The notes beneath the pieces were generated by a model. That model ran no database searches, was not told where the DNA came from, and was given only the letters and a program-made list of their open reading frames with translations. This document shows, piece after piece, positions 48,949 through 61,273 of a stretch of 64,000 nt of DNA; position 1 is the stretch's first letter, and every line of letters begins with the position of its first letter. Source of the stretch: Ifrita kowaldi (Eukaryota > Chordata > Aves > Passeriformes > Cinclosomatidae). Location: contig VZRS01001717.1 of the NCBI GenBank assembly GCA_013398055.1, positions 62,001-126,000 on the forward strand. Direction: 5' to 3'. The position numbers and the translations under genes are program-made.

Positions 48949-51900
48949 GTGAGTATAACCCAGTATATTTGTTTCCCTTCTGCACGTTATGTCTGCTTGT
49001 TATTTGTGGTTCCTGTCAAAGTGCTGTGTACTCTGACAGAACCAGAATACGCTTTTTATCTCTTTTGACTTAAAGAGCTTTACTCTGATGCACAATCATT
49101 AGGCATTCTTCGATAACTGATAGATAATGTTTAGACAGCTGTAATTTGCTACAGCTGCATCAGAAATCTGACTGATGGATGGAGAGGAATCAGAATGAAG
49201 AAGTTTGCCTCCAGAGTTAAACCTAATCAGTGCTTGGAAAGTTCTTGTACATGAGCTGTATGTGCAGGATCCCCTCCATGGGTTGTATCTTGCACCAGTA
49301 GCACTAAAAGTTATAAGGTCCCTTTGAAAACATTTAGGAAAACATTTTCCCAACATAGTAAACCAGTTCTCACTGCAGCCAGCCCATAACTAAAAGAATC
49401 AAGTGGCAACGTGCCCACCTAAGATTGAAGGGTGCACACAGCGCTCTTTCTGGATTATGTCAAATCCCAATTAGAAGAAAAGGTCTGCCACATTAAGTAG
49501 CTATTTTGTGCCTTACTTAATAAATTACTTGAATTCCTCTTGGAATAGAGTTTGCAATTTTTAAAAAAATTATAGTTGCTTTGTCAGTCTTCTGACACCC
49601 AAAACAATTTCTTATAAAACATCTGTCTCAGATGATAACCTGCATTTATCTGATTTATATATGAATGCTATCCATTTAAAAAAATAGATTTCTTTACAAA
49701 TCAGGAAATTTTTTCCGTTTTATGAAGCCGCTCCTTTCTTTAATCGCAGCAGCACATTTGATTTTCTTTGTACTCTGAGAATTCCCTCAAATTCACATTC
49801 TCAATTCTTTTTTTGTTGTATTTGCAGCCCTGAATATGTGTCCTGTATTGTGCAATTCTTTAGTAAGTGTATCAACAGTGAACAGTGAGTAGAGGGAACG
49901 TATTAAGCAACATGCTTCAAACCCATGGTTTTAATTAGCTAGGGACAGGATTTAGCAAGTCACAGCTTTTATTTAAACAGTCTTGACATAGCTCAAGACA
50001 GCAACAGCAAATTTAACACTTAAGGCCATATTAACAAACACAGATGGTTTCAGAGTCTCTCTTTAGAGTGATACTGTTGCTTAGATGATGCAGAGCAGCT
50101 GGCAACTTTTTGGAGTAACTTCTAGCTGCGAGTTGCAGGATTTAGCTGTGAGTTTTGTCCACTCTATTCTATCCATGCAAATGCCTTGATTTGTTTTACA
50201 TATTGCTGTAAGAGACCTGACACATCACTGATTATTTGGTGTTCAGATTTTTTGCCACAGGCCTGATTTGTCACTATGTAGCAGTTTATGCTGCCTGTAA
50301 CATCTGCACTATAATATTCTTTTTTTTTTTCATTCAGTGAAAATATCTGAGACATGAACCTTTTTGCCTTTAAGAATGGGATTTTTTCTTACTTTAGAGC
50401 TGTGGGTCAAGAAGTACATTTTAGCAGCATGTGTAGCGGAATGAACATACATCTCCCATTAGTGCTACCTGGAGCTGCACATTCTCCCTCAAACAGTTAA
50501 ACAGTTATGCCTAGCTGCTTAAGAGACAGTAGGAACACGCCATTTTAAGCTACAGAGCAGTGCCAGAACTTCTGGCACAGAATAAAACCTTAATGTTGAA
50601 GTAGTTTTAGCATAGGCTTGTGTCTAACTTACCCTTACAGACTTCTATTTTTTCTGTGCACGTGCTGCTTTACATGCACCCATTTGTGATGTTGTTCACT
50701 GCTTAATTGTATTACCAGCTTGGATTACCTGTCCATGAAGAGATATTGAGTGAGACGTGCTTCACTCTTGGAACTCTTGCTTTATTGTTCTCTGTATCTA
50801 AACTACGGTTTTAGTTAAGGCCTGATGAAGAGTGGGGTTAAAAAGCAGCTGTGAACACTGTTTCTGTAAGATGCTTAAGGAGATTTGACTGTGTGTTACC
50901 TTAAGAATAGCTCCTCAATTAAATGGGAACTCTTTATTTTCTGTAGGTGTGTTCTGTATCCCAGATACCTCCAGAAACTTTTAAAGCTGTGTATATTCAG
51001 GAAATATAGCTGTGGAGCCTCCTTTATACCTATAATGACATCACTAATTAAAGAGGAAGGGATGATACCATAAGCAGCTTTCATTGAGTAAAAGTTGGAA
51101 GTAAAATTTTTGAGTAAGGGCCTGTATAAAAGTATCCCAAAGCAGAGTGATTTTTAAAAATCACTCTAATTTGGTCTTTTATTGTGTGCCTACAAGGTGC
51201 TTTTAAAATCTGCATGGTTGCTTTTTGGTAAGGAGACAGAAAAATCTGAGGTTTCTTAGGTACCTGAGAGTGAGTTTTTCATTTCTTAAACTTGAAAGAA
51301 TTTCAAATATTGTTTTATACTTTGAATTTTCTAGCCTTAGTAATATATGTCTATATATAAATATGCACAGACATACACATATATGGATAAAATTCCCCAT
51401 ATACTAATCTCCTTTAACTTTCCTTTAAAATTACTTATGTCTGAAAATGCATTTGGATCTGTAGTTGGTTTTATTCCTGCTGAGAAGTTAATTCCTGTCT
51501 TTTTTCAAATTCTCTTCTCTTTTCTCCATTGCTCTTTTCTTATTTCATCACTAAACCAAACATGTTGAAAATGCAAATATCTGTAAGCGCAGAACCAATT
51601 TGCTCAAGGATCCATTATGATCAGCAAAGGCACACAGAGGAATTTGTGGGGAACAAGATGTACCCGGGGACACAGTGTGGTTGTGTCTAGGGAGAGGAGG
51701 GGACAAGGAAGAAATGAACTACCAGCTGGAGCATATGAAAGAGAAGATTGCCTAAAAAAAACCTGAAAGCTCCCACATGACAAATAGGAGGAAAAGATTC
51801 TCCTGTTGGCATTATGGTGTTCTGTCAAGTGAGCAGTGAATGAATTGCTTTGGCTTAGATCTTGGACCCCAACTGATGTTTACTCTGCAGATAGCAACCC

Positions 51901-53314
51901 GGTTGGTCTTCTAAAAATATCTCATTCAGATTGCAAATATGCAGATTGCACCAGCCCAGAAGAACATATGAGACCAAGATGTTGAAGAAATGATGAAAAG
52001 CCTATGTAACACTTTCTTTTTTTTCTTTCCCCCTTCCATAATTTGCTCTCTGCTAAAATTTCAATTACTGCTTGATGACATTTGGGAGCTGACGCACAAT
52101 TTCAGTCTCATTTTTCCCTTCCCTTTCCCTATTTCCCACCTGTATAAGCCACTGTTCATTTTCATGTAGAGTCCTGCATGAGGGAGCCCATTTATTCTGT
52201 TTCTTTCCCACGGTGTTTCTTGTTTCCCATTTCCTGTTTGTAGCTTTTGAAATGTCCAGTTTGCTCCCTGGTAGTGTTTGGGGACCTTGGCCATCTGTGC
52301 TGTGGGCCTGTGTACCTATGTGGAAGGAAACAAAAAAAAGCAAGCTTTCCCTTGAAGACAAAGTGCTTGGAGATGGGTTTATCATCCACTGAACGGTTAT
52401 GCAAAATGGAAAAGAGATCTGTCAGTTTAAGTTGCATGTTGAAAACCAGGCATGAGAAATGAGTTAGTTTTTCTTTGCCACAGCCAGGGACCTGTGCTAT
52501 TGCTAGGCCTCATATATACTGTGTGAGTGCCAGCACTCTCTCAAGTTTGACGGGCTCTTTAATGCATGTTAGGTTGTTTTCCTTCGGCTTCTTTCTGAAT
52601 TTCTATTTTTCTTGAAGAAAATAAATGTGCCTATTGGCATTTGGTTTTAGGCTTCACTTGAGTTTTTCCCTTTTAATATGAAACATTTGTCTTCCTATGT
52701 CCACCTGCTGTAAATGTTATACACATAATCATCGTGTGCAAACGAGACTGGAGGTACAGGCAGTGCAAAACTGGTTAGTCTTATGTACTGCCCAACAAAA
52801 GGCCCTGTAACAGGCAGTCAGCTAAGGCCAGGAGTGGGGAGTTTGTAGTGGTGTGTTACCTGTTTTTGTCATATTCAAGTATGCTTTCAGGCAAAAAGTA
52901 TTTTGGGTCTGCTGAACAGAAAATAGAAATTCAGAAATCGTGGTTGTAAGAGACCTCCTAGAGGAAAAAGAAAGGAAGCACAAAGCAGCTGTTAATACCA
53001 GTTTGCAATGGATTATTTCAAGAAATAATTTTTGCCACTCTGATGTATTAAATACTTTGTTCTCAAACCAGTGTTTGAACAAAAAGTGCAGGTTGACTGC
53101 ATTTTCCTCCACAGATCTAATATTTTTCTGTTTTTTCTTTGTTATTCTCTGACACTAAACTCTCCTGGAGACAGCTGTTCAAGTCAGGTCAGGTACTTGA
53201 TAGCCCTCATATTAGTACCTGAAATGCCTTTTTCTCTTCCTATGCTTATGCTGCTGTGTCCCTGTGAACACAGCTGCCTTTTCTTGTCACTGTTAACCTG
53301 CCCTTTGCTGAAAG
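48949..53314. other. Non-coding unique sequence
   Basis: No gene supported. Contains a perfect 24-bp palindrome (51144-51167), listed separately. A frame cluster at 52.06-52.46 kb on both strands was examined and not recognised. Confidence 0.55.
51144..51167. repeat. Perfect 24-bp palindrome
   Basis: Arms AGAGTGATTTTT and AAAAATCACTCT abut with no spacer, giving exact twofold symmetry over 24 bp. It could form a small cruciform or hairpin. No function is evident. Confidence 0.95.
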
Positions 53315-53391
53315 GTGACTGAATTAGAAGAGCTTTCCGTACACAGCTACAAGACGACCCAACTGGTAAGGCAGGTGCTCCTCAGGCTAAT
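53315..53391 (+). CDS. Weak exon candidate
   Basis: After CCCTTTGCTGAAAG, an open stretch reads VTELEELSVHSYKTTQLVRQ and continues to a strong donor (GTAAGTATCC) at 53392. An earlier donor option (GTAAGG at 53366) would give a symmetric 51-bp exon. The peptide looks helical and hydrophilic. However, the acceptor lacks a CAG, the region upstream is stopped in frame, and the content was not recognised. It is on the same strand as the 48.87-kb candidate. Confidence 0.2.
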
Positions 53392-56300
53392 GTAAGTATC
53401 CTCCCTCCAATGACTTGAGTAATTATTCCGCACAGGCATTAGCTGTTGCACGGCAGCTTTCTGCCTGACTTGGTGAAAGGCAGCTGTGAAGGAAATAGGT
53501 AGGTGGTACTTTAGCTCTGGCTTTAAAATATGGTCATTGCCAGTATGGCATTAAAAATACCTACGTGATGATTTAACGGTTTTCTTCCTTTCCAAATGCA
53601 GCCTATGCCTGCCCAGCTCTGTTTTGAAATTGTAATATGAAAGCGACTCTCCTAATGGTTCTTAAAGTTTCTCCCAAGTTGTGACAAAGCCAGCAGCAGA
53701 GGCATTATTCTCCACTTGGCATTTCTTCCGTGTCAGCAGCAATCATTTCTAAAAGTTAGATGTACTCTGCATTTTATTTTTCATTATGCTCTCTCTCTCT
53801 TTCTGACTGAGGCTGGCAAAACTTCTTGACAGGACTGCCATAATGTAATAGAACTAAAAAGATGAAAAATTAGAATGATGATATTCAGTAACAAAATAAT
53901 CTCTCCTGTGATTATTCCAGCGTAAAAAATCTGCCTGTTAGCAAAGTTTTCTGAGTCAGACTGTACCTTTGTTCCGTCTTTGTTGTACCAGAGCTCGATA
54001 AGGTAATTTTTGGTGATAAAATACATGGTACATGGTGTAAAAATTTGGGCTGTAGGAACTAAGGACTGAGTGCACAGAGTTACTCTACCACTAGGGCCCC
54101 ACTGCTAATGAATAGGGAAAATGTTTGGGACTTGAGCCCAGAAAGACCAGTACTCTATTTCACATAAGCAACATAAGACCGTTCAATAACCTTTCGCCGC
54201 AGCTTCTCCCTGAAAATTTCCAAGTTTCTAATTTGCTTGGGACCGAATCTGAACCAGTTCCTGCGCTGCAGGACAAAGGCATGGTGCACACAAATCTACT
54301 GATTAAGGACTGCAGGGTTTGGTCACATAGAAATACTTGACACTCCAGAAAAGGGGAAAGCATTAGTGATTAGCTTGGGGAAACATACCCCAGTACTGCT
54401 GCATAACTTGTTGAATGAGTTGCAACAACTGTTGCTTGTATTTCCACTCTGTAGTAAAACCAAAATGAAACAAAATATCTATAGTTACTGTAGGAAGAAT
54501 TGGGAAGTTATCAAATCATAATTAGAGTGGCAGGAAAGAGTTTATATTCATTATTCACTAAAACAAAATAGATAAGTAGTTATTGATTAAAGGGTTGCAT
54601 GCTTAATAGCAATTTATAAGTCCAGGACTCAAAAGATAATGTTTGTTTTACTGCTTTTAATTATTTAACATACAGTGACATTTCTGTTTTGCCAACAGCA
54701 GCACAATAGGTCCCTAATGAACTGAAATGAGTTACTAATAATTAAACCATCAGGCAGAAGTAAGGGGTGCGTGTTATTAGATTAACATTCTTAAATAGTC
54801 ATTCTTTTGTTTTTTAAAGAAAACTCTGTGAAAGTCTTCTGCCCTGCCCCATACCAACTAGATATCAGCCTGCTTGGAAAAGCAAGGTTTATTTATGGCT
54901 GACACTTACAGACTCCTTGAAATACTGATAAAAAAACACCCTGAAGTTATTCATAGGACTATGATGAAAGTTTGGTTTCATTCCTTCCAACTCTAGCCTA
55001 CAAACAAATAGAAACTTTTTGTTTGAAAGAATGTTGGTCAAGCTTTTTCCTTGCTCTAGTTGACTACTTACTCCATTATTATGGTCATTTTAAGTGAAAA
55101 AGGCTTGGAGTACAATAAAAAATTGGCTTATATGGTTTCTTGAAGGGCAATATTGGAAGACAGTGGACTTGTTGAAGAATTTTGTTCACCAGGGAACAGA
55201 GTACGTTAGCTTGTGTAAAGAATAGGGTGATGATGAAAGAAGCCCCTAGTCTAATACCTTCAAATAAAATCTGTTTGGTTTTATTTTCTAGTAGAACTGA
55301 ATATTTATTCTTGCACTGCAGCTTCAAAAAGATATGGAAGAAACAAACTGGTTGTTGAAAGGGAAAACAAGAATAATTGGAGTTATGGAACAAGAGTAAT
55401 ATGGAAAGAGATGGGAAATATTAAGCCTTTTTATTTCAGAGGAGACTGAATAAGAAGAGATCTGATAAAGGGATCAGAAGCAATGAATGTTATAGACAAG
55501 GTAGATAAGGAAAACTATTCACTCTTTTTCTTAATACTAAAAAAAGAAAATACTCAACAGAATGGAAAGAATGCAAACTCAAAACTAAAAAAAAAAAAAA
55601 TACTTTCAACTACGCTCCCTGGCAGAATTCCTTGATAAAAGGTGCCACTGAATTACAGAATTTAGCAAGATTCTTTTTTTAAAAAACGGACTGTTAACCT
55701 TAATAAATATTCAAAACTTGCTGACAACATCACTTCCAAAGTTCCCATTTTCATTCAAAGTTCATCTAGCTATTGGCAAAAACTCGATTTTTAGTCAGAT
55801 TATTCAATAACAAGACTGTACTGGAAAGACCTGTGTCAGAGGCTGGTTAAGGGCAGAGAGGGCACACTGCTTTTTCTTGCATCCCATAGGAGGTGTTTTT
55901 GATGTCTCCTGCCTCCTCCATCAAGCTGGGAAATTCAGATGAGCCTGAACTGAACAGTTAGTTATGTACTGTTTGTCCCCAAAAGCTGTGATGTGGAAGT
56001 GTCTGAGGAATGGACTGCTCTTGTTTGTGTAGATAAGTACTTGTAAATGGACAGAATGTAGCATAAAACTCTGGTGATAAAGCTGGCAACTATGTTTTCT
56101 AGATGATCTCTTAGATTGTTGAGAAGCTTTCACAGCTAATCAAAAGAGGACCTTGTTTGTATTTAAAATTAATCTAAATTCGGTAAATTATTTTGAGAAG
56201 CTAATGCAGCGGGCAAAATGTGACCAGGAGGCAAGAATCTACATAGAACTGTGAGGAGAAAGCAAATATGCCTTGGACCAGGATTGGTATTTTTTGCTTC

Positions 56301-56706
56301 ACTGAATTTTGCCCCACTTCTAAGAAACAAATATTGATAAATTGTCTTCTTTTTTTGTCAAATGCTAGGGTAGACAAAAGTATCTGTCTACCTCTACGAT
56401 GCCTCTCTAGTCATTATTCTTAGAGTAAATGCTATCTGATCTACTGCAGAGTGAAGTCCACTGGTTAGCACTAGATATGGCTTTGGGTCTGTATTTTTGA
56501 GCGTTCACATCCTTTTGGGGGAAAGGAACCTTAAATGTTCCATTAATGCTAAAACATCAGCCATGGTTATTTTGAAAAATTGAGTTCTCCAAGTTCATTC
56601 ATTTGTAGGGCTGTTAGCTTGTCATCAAACATGGGAACTTTCAGTTTGCCATTATTCCCATAACCTGCCAAGGTCTGTATGGGAAACAACTCATCACTTT
56701 GAGGCT
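53392..56706. other. Non-coding unique sequence
   Basis: No supported gene. (CT)n stretch at about 53787-53800. 54045-54110 (ACTCTACCACTAGGGCC region) faintly recalls the end of an ancient SINE, too weakly to annotate. A12-A13 run near 55588. The last unique base before the triplicated block is about 56706. Confidence 0.5.
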
Positions 56707-57821
56707 CTTCAACAATACTTACTATGTTTTCTCTCTGGCTTTTGACAGCAGACAGGTCATGTTCTGAAGAGGCTTCAGGTAGTGGTGCTTCCCATCTGTG
56801 TTATTACGAAATTAATGAAAATTTCTTATAATGTTTTTCAGGTGAAAACTTTTGTTGTACTCCATATGCATGTCTGGGTAAACTTTGACTTCTCCCCAAA
56901 TGCATTGTCTCTGAATATTTGCTTTAAGTAGCCTGAAGTCATTCACAGGTGCTCAGTTTAATGCTGCTTTACTTTGGATCCATGCTTTACCTTAATTCTG
57001 ACATTACTGGGAAGCCTTAGTAGTGGAGGTGCTTTCTCAATGTGCATTCCCTGGCAAACAGGCCAAGGAGCTGCCTGCAGAACAATCTTGTTATTGTAAA
57101 TATGCACAGACTGCATTTGCATCAAAGACAAACCAGCCAAAGGCATCACACACTGTATTTCACACTACAAAAATCCATACTGTATTAGAACAAACACAAA
57201 AATCAAAGTGATTTTTGCAACATTGGAAGATTATAACAATGCTGGTTTGAAATTTTCGTTGCAAAGTGTTTTCAGACATGATTACTAGGGACTTGATTTT
57301 GTTCCCAGTAAAGCAGATGTTGCCAACTTGCAGTTTGCCTGGTCTAGGAGATTGGAAAACTAACCCTAAAAAGTATCTTTAAAAGGTCCTTCAGGCTTGG
57401 TCCAAATCAGAGAGTAGCAATTACCCTGCCCTTGAGCAGCCTGCAGTGGCCTGCACCAGGTGTTTCACAAGAACTGGGACATAATTCTGCAACAGGGAGA
57501 CTAAGGATAAACCCTTTCCAGTTTTCTGTCTGTTTCAGGCAGTCCGTCAAATTCCTTCCAAAATGTTTGCTTTTACTTGTGAATGTTCTGGATATCCTTG
57601 AAAATGGTATTGGTGGCTCCACCATTCTGGTGTTTTTGTTGCTGAGAGCAAGCCTGTGCAGGCCATACCGTTATAGCTCTGACCAGCGTACATGCCGAAG
57701 GTTGTATGGGAAATGTGCTGTACAAAAAGCACTTTCTTTTGCAGATTTTTTAACTTTGTTTGTGAAATGCTGAGTGGTGAGGGCTATTATTTCCTACTGC
57801 TATCATCTAAGTGCTAGACAC
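56707..57821 (+). repeat. Triplicated block, copy A (truncated right end)
   Basis: 1,115 bp that recur without indels at 59382-60496 (constant offset of 2,675). Its last 781 bp (57041-57821) also recur at 57823-58603 (offset 782). It breaks off at the single N at 57822. The 113-codon frame at 57432-57773 is repeated in all copies and has no recognised product or exon structure. Copies A and C differ at about seven positions by eye. Confidence 0.95.
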
Positions 57822-57822
57822 N
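57822..57822. other. Single-N assembly gap
   Basis: One N separating the end of copy A from the start of copy B. A one-base gap placed exactly where a repeated sequence restarts mid-unit marks a contig join, not a base-call problem. Confidence 0.97.
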
Positions 57823-59380
57823 TGTGCATTCCCTGGCAAACAGGCCAAGGAGCTGCCTGCAGAACAATCTTGTTATTGTAAATATGCACAGACTGCATTT
57901 GCATCAAAGACAAACCAGCCAAAGGCATCACACACTGTATTTCACACTACAAAAATCCATACTGTATTAGAACAAACACAAAAATCAAAGTGATTTTTGC
58001 AACATTGGAAGATTATAACAATGCTGGTTTGAAATTTTCGTTGCAAAGTGTTTTCAGACATGATTACTAGGGACTTGATTTTGTTCCCAGTAAAGCAGAT
58101 GTTGCCAACTTGCAGTTTGCCTGGTCTAGGAGATTGGAAAACTAACCCTAAAAAGTATCTTTAAAAGGTCCTTCAGGCTTGGTCCAAATCAGAGAGTAGC
58201 AATTACCCTGCCCTTGAGCAGCCTGCAGTGGCCTGCACCAGGTGTTTCACAAGAACTGGGGCATAATTCTGCAACAGGGAGACTAAGGATAAACCCTTTC
58301 CAGTTTTCTGTCTGTTTCAGGCAGTCCGTCAAATTCCTTCCAAAATGTTTGCTTTTACTTGTGAATGTTCTGGATATCCTTGAAAATGGTATTGGTGGCT
58401 CCACCATTCTGGTGTTTTTGTTGCTGAGAGCAAGCCTGTGCAGGCCATACCGTTATAGCTCTGACCAGCGTACATGCCGAAGGTTGTATGGGAAATGTGC
58501 TGTACAAAAAGCACTTTCTTTTGCAGATTTTTTAACTTTGTTTGTGAAATGCTGAGTGGTGAGGGCTATTATTTCCTACTGCTATCATCTAAGTGCTAGA
58601 CACAAAATGCAGAGTATTTCCGTGGTGCTACATGCATGCGACTGCTGCCAGTTTCCTACTAGCACTGTGGGGGAATGGGACAACTAAGGGAACTCCTAGA
58701 TCATAGAATCATGGAATGACCTGGGTTGGAAGAGACCGTAAAGTTAATCTCGTTCTAGCCCCCTGCCATGGGCAGGGACACCTTGCACTAGCCAGGTTGC
58801 TCAGAGCCCCATCAAACCTGGTCTTGAACGCTTCCAGAGATGGACGCAATCTCTCTGAGCAACCTGTTCCAGCGTCTCACCACCCTCAAAGTAAGAAATT
58901 TCTTCCTAATATCTCAGATCATCATCTTCACAAACTAACAGATTGAATTGTTGAGGTATTTTTTCAAATGTTCATGTGATTCAGTTCTCCCTATTTATAT
59001 ATTATGTTGCTTCTGAAAATCTGGGGAACCAGAAGAGAAGCAGTGCATGGGAGAACTTCAACCCACTTTTGCAAATTCGTGAAACTCAGCTAGTACGTGG
59101 GTTATTTAGACTGAATCTCAACATAGAATCTTTTGAAATTTCCTCATCTGTCAAGAATATGCTATTTCATTTAAACTATGAAAAGACTAAATAGATTCCA
59201 TAATTTAGTAAATATTTTGTCTTCTGACAGCTCCTCTTTTTCTACTCTTTACATTTTTAAGATTTTTTTTTCACCTCCTTGATGTGATATTTTGATGAGA
59301 CTTACAGGTGGCAAAAGAAGTACTTTGGGAAAAGAGTTAGAGCGTTTCTCACAGTAATAAGTTCCCAAATCCATCTCTCT
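57823..59380 (+). repeat. Triplicated block, copy B (starts and ends inside the unit)
   Basis: 1,558 bp corresponding base for base to 59716-61273 in copy C (offset 1,893), with about a dozen substitutions and no indels. It starts 334 bp into the unit and stops at the second N. Every base of copy B is therefore also present in copy C. It contains the CR1 fragment at 58701-58922. Confidence 0.95.
58701..58922 (-). mobile_element. CR1 LINE 3'-end fragment (in copy B)
   Basis: The plus strand starts TCATAGAATCATGGAATGAC and continues TGGGTTGGAAGAGACC, CCCCCTGCCATGGGCAGGGA, CCAGGTTGCTCAGAGCCCCA, CAACCTGTTCCAGCGTCTCA and ATTTCTTCCTAATATCT. This is the classic reverse-complement CR1 3' end. About 220 bp, 5'-truncated, close to consensus and so relatively young. 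It is the same insertion as the one at 60594-60815, not an independent event. Confidence 0.95.
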
Positions 59381-59381
59381 N
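59381..59381. other. Single-N assembly gap
   Basis: One N between the end of copy B (CCATCTCTCT) and the start of copy C (CTTCAACAAT). In copy C the same CCATCTCTCT continues into unique sequence at 61274. Confidence 0.97.
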
Positions 59382-61273
59382 CTTCAACAATACTTACTAT
59401 GTTTTCTCTCTGGCTTTTGACAGCAGACAGGTCATGTTCTGAAGAGGCTTCAGGTAGTGGTGCTTCCCATCTGTGTTATTACGAAATTAATGAAAATTTC
59501 TTATAATGTTTTTCAGGTGAAAACTTTTGTTGTACTCCATATGCATGTCTGGGTAAACTTTGACTTCTCCCCAAATGCATTGTCTCTGAATATTTGCTTT
59601 AAGTAGCCTGAAGTCATTCACAGGTGCTCAGTTTAATGCTGCTTTACTTTGGATCCATGCTTTACCTTAATTCTGACATTACTGGGAAGCCTTAGTAGTG
59701 GAGGTGCTTTCTCAATGTGCATTCCCTGGCAAACAGGCCAAGGAGCTGCCTGCAGAACAATCTTGTTATTGTAAATATGCACAGACTGCATTTGCATCAA
59801 AGACAAACCAGCCAAAGGCATCACACACTGTATTTCACACTACGAAAATCCATACTGTATTAGAACAAACACAAAAATCAAAGTGATTTTTGCAACATTG
59901 GAAGATTATAACAATGCTGGTTTGAAATTTTCGTTGCAAAGTGTTTTCAGACATGATTACTAGGGACTTGATTTTGTTCCCAGTAAAGCAGATGTTGCCA
60001 ACTTGCAGTTTGCCTGGTCTAGGAGATTGGAAAACTAACCCTAAAAAGTATCTTTAAAAGGTCCTTCAGGCTTGGTCCAAATCAGAGAGTAGCAATTACC
60101 CTGCCCTTGAGCAGCCTGCAGTGGCCTGCACCAGGTGTTTCACAAGAACTGGGGCATAATTCTGCAACAGGGAGACTAAGGATAAACCCTTTCCAGTTTT
60201 CTGTCTGTTTCAGGCAGTCCGTCAAATTCCTTCCAAAATGTTTGCTTTTCCTCATGAACGTTCTGGATATCCTTGAAAATGGTATCGGTGGCTCCACCAT
60301 TCTGGTGTTTTTGTTGCTGAGAGCAAGCCTGTGCAGGCCATACCGTTATAGCTCTGACCAGCGTACATGCCGAAGGTTGTATGGGAAATGTGCTGTACAA
60401 AAAGCACTTTCTTTTGCAGATTTTTTAACTTTGTTTGTGAAATGCTGAGTGGTGAGGGCTATTATTTCCTACTGCTATCATCTAAGTGCTAGACACAAAA
60501 TGCAGAGTATTTCTGTGGTGCTACATGCATGCGACTGCTGCCAGTTTCCTACTAGCACTGTGGGGGAATGGGACAACTAAGGGAACTCCTAGATCATAGA
60601 ATCATGGAATGACCTGGGTTGGAAGAGACCGTAAAGTTAATCTCATTGTAGCCCCCTGTCATGGGCAGGGACACCTTGCACTAGCCAGGTTGCTCAGAGC
60701 CCCATCAAACCTGGTCTTGAACGCTTCCAGAGATGGACGCAATCTCTCTGAGCAACCTGTTCCAGCGTCTCCCCACCCTCAAAGTAAGAAATTTCTTCCT
60801 AATATCTCAGATCATCATCTTCACAAACTAACAGATTGAATTGTTGAGGTATTTTTTCAAATGTTCATGTGATTCAGTTCTCCCTATTTATATATTATGT
60901 TGCTTCTGAAAATCTGGGGAACCAGAAGAGAAGCAGTGCATGGGAGAACTTCAACCCACTTTTGCAAATTCGTGAAACTCAGCTAGTACGTGGGTTATTT
61001 AGACTGAATCTCAACATAGAATCTTTTGAAATTTGCTCATCTGTCAAGAATATGCTATTTCATTTAAACTATGAAAAGACTAAATAGATTCCATAATTTA
61101 GTAAATATTTTGTCTTCTGACAGCTCCTCTTTTTCTACTCTTTACATTTTTAAGATTTTTTTTTCACCTCCTTGATGTGATATTTTGATGAGACTTACAG
61201 GTGGCAAAAGAAGTACTTTGGGAAAAGAGTTAGAGCGTTTCTCACAGTAATAAGTTCCCAAATCCATCTCTCT
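59382..61273 (+). repeat. Triplicated block, copy C (complete unit)
   Basis: The only complete copy, 1,892 bp. Its left 1,115 bp match copy A and its right 1,558 bp match copy B, and the right end runs on into unique DNA. Five substitutions against both A and B cluster at 60250-60286; the remaining differences are scattered. It contains the CR1 fragment at 60594-60815. Confidence 0.95.
60594..60815 (-). mobile_element. CR1 LINE 3'-end fragment (in copy C)
   Basis: Same CR1 tail as at 58701-58922, with the same flanks and a few substitutions (for example CTGTCATGGG for CTGCCATGGG, and GTCTCCCC for GTCTCACC). Reverse orientation, 5'-truncated, non-coding. Confidence 0.95.

Noticed and set aside
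54045..54110. Faint similarity to the end of an ancient SINE (ACTCTACCACTAGGGCC)
   Set aside because: Too short and too diverged to separate from chance by eye.
57432..58555. 113-codon frame present in all three copies at 57-60 kb, apparently a repeated gene
   Set aside because: Repetition comes from the assembly duplication, not selection; the frame has no recognised family and no exon-like edges.
58716..60839. 76-codon plus-strand frames beginning MTWVGRDRK
   Set aside because: They lie in the reverse complement of the CR1 3' untranslated tail, so they are not coding.
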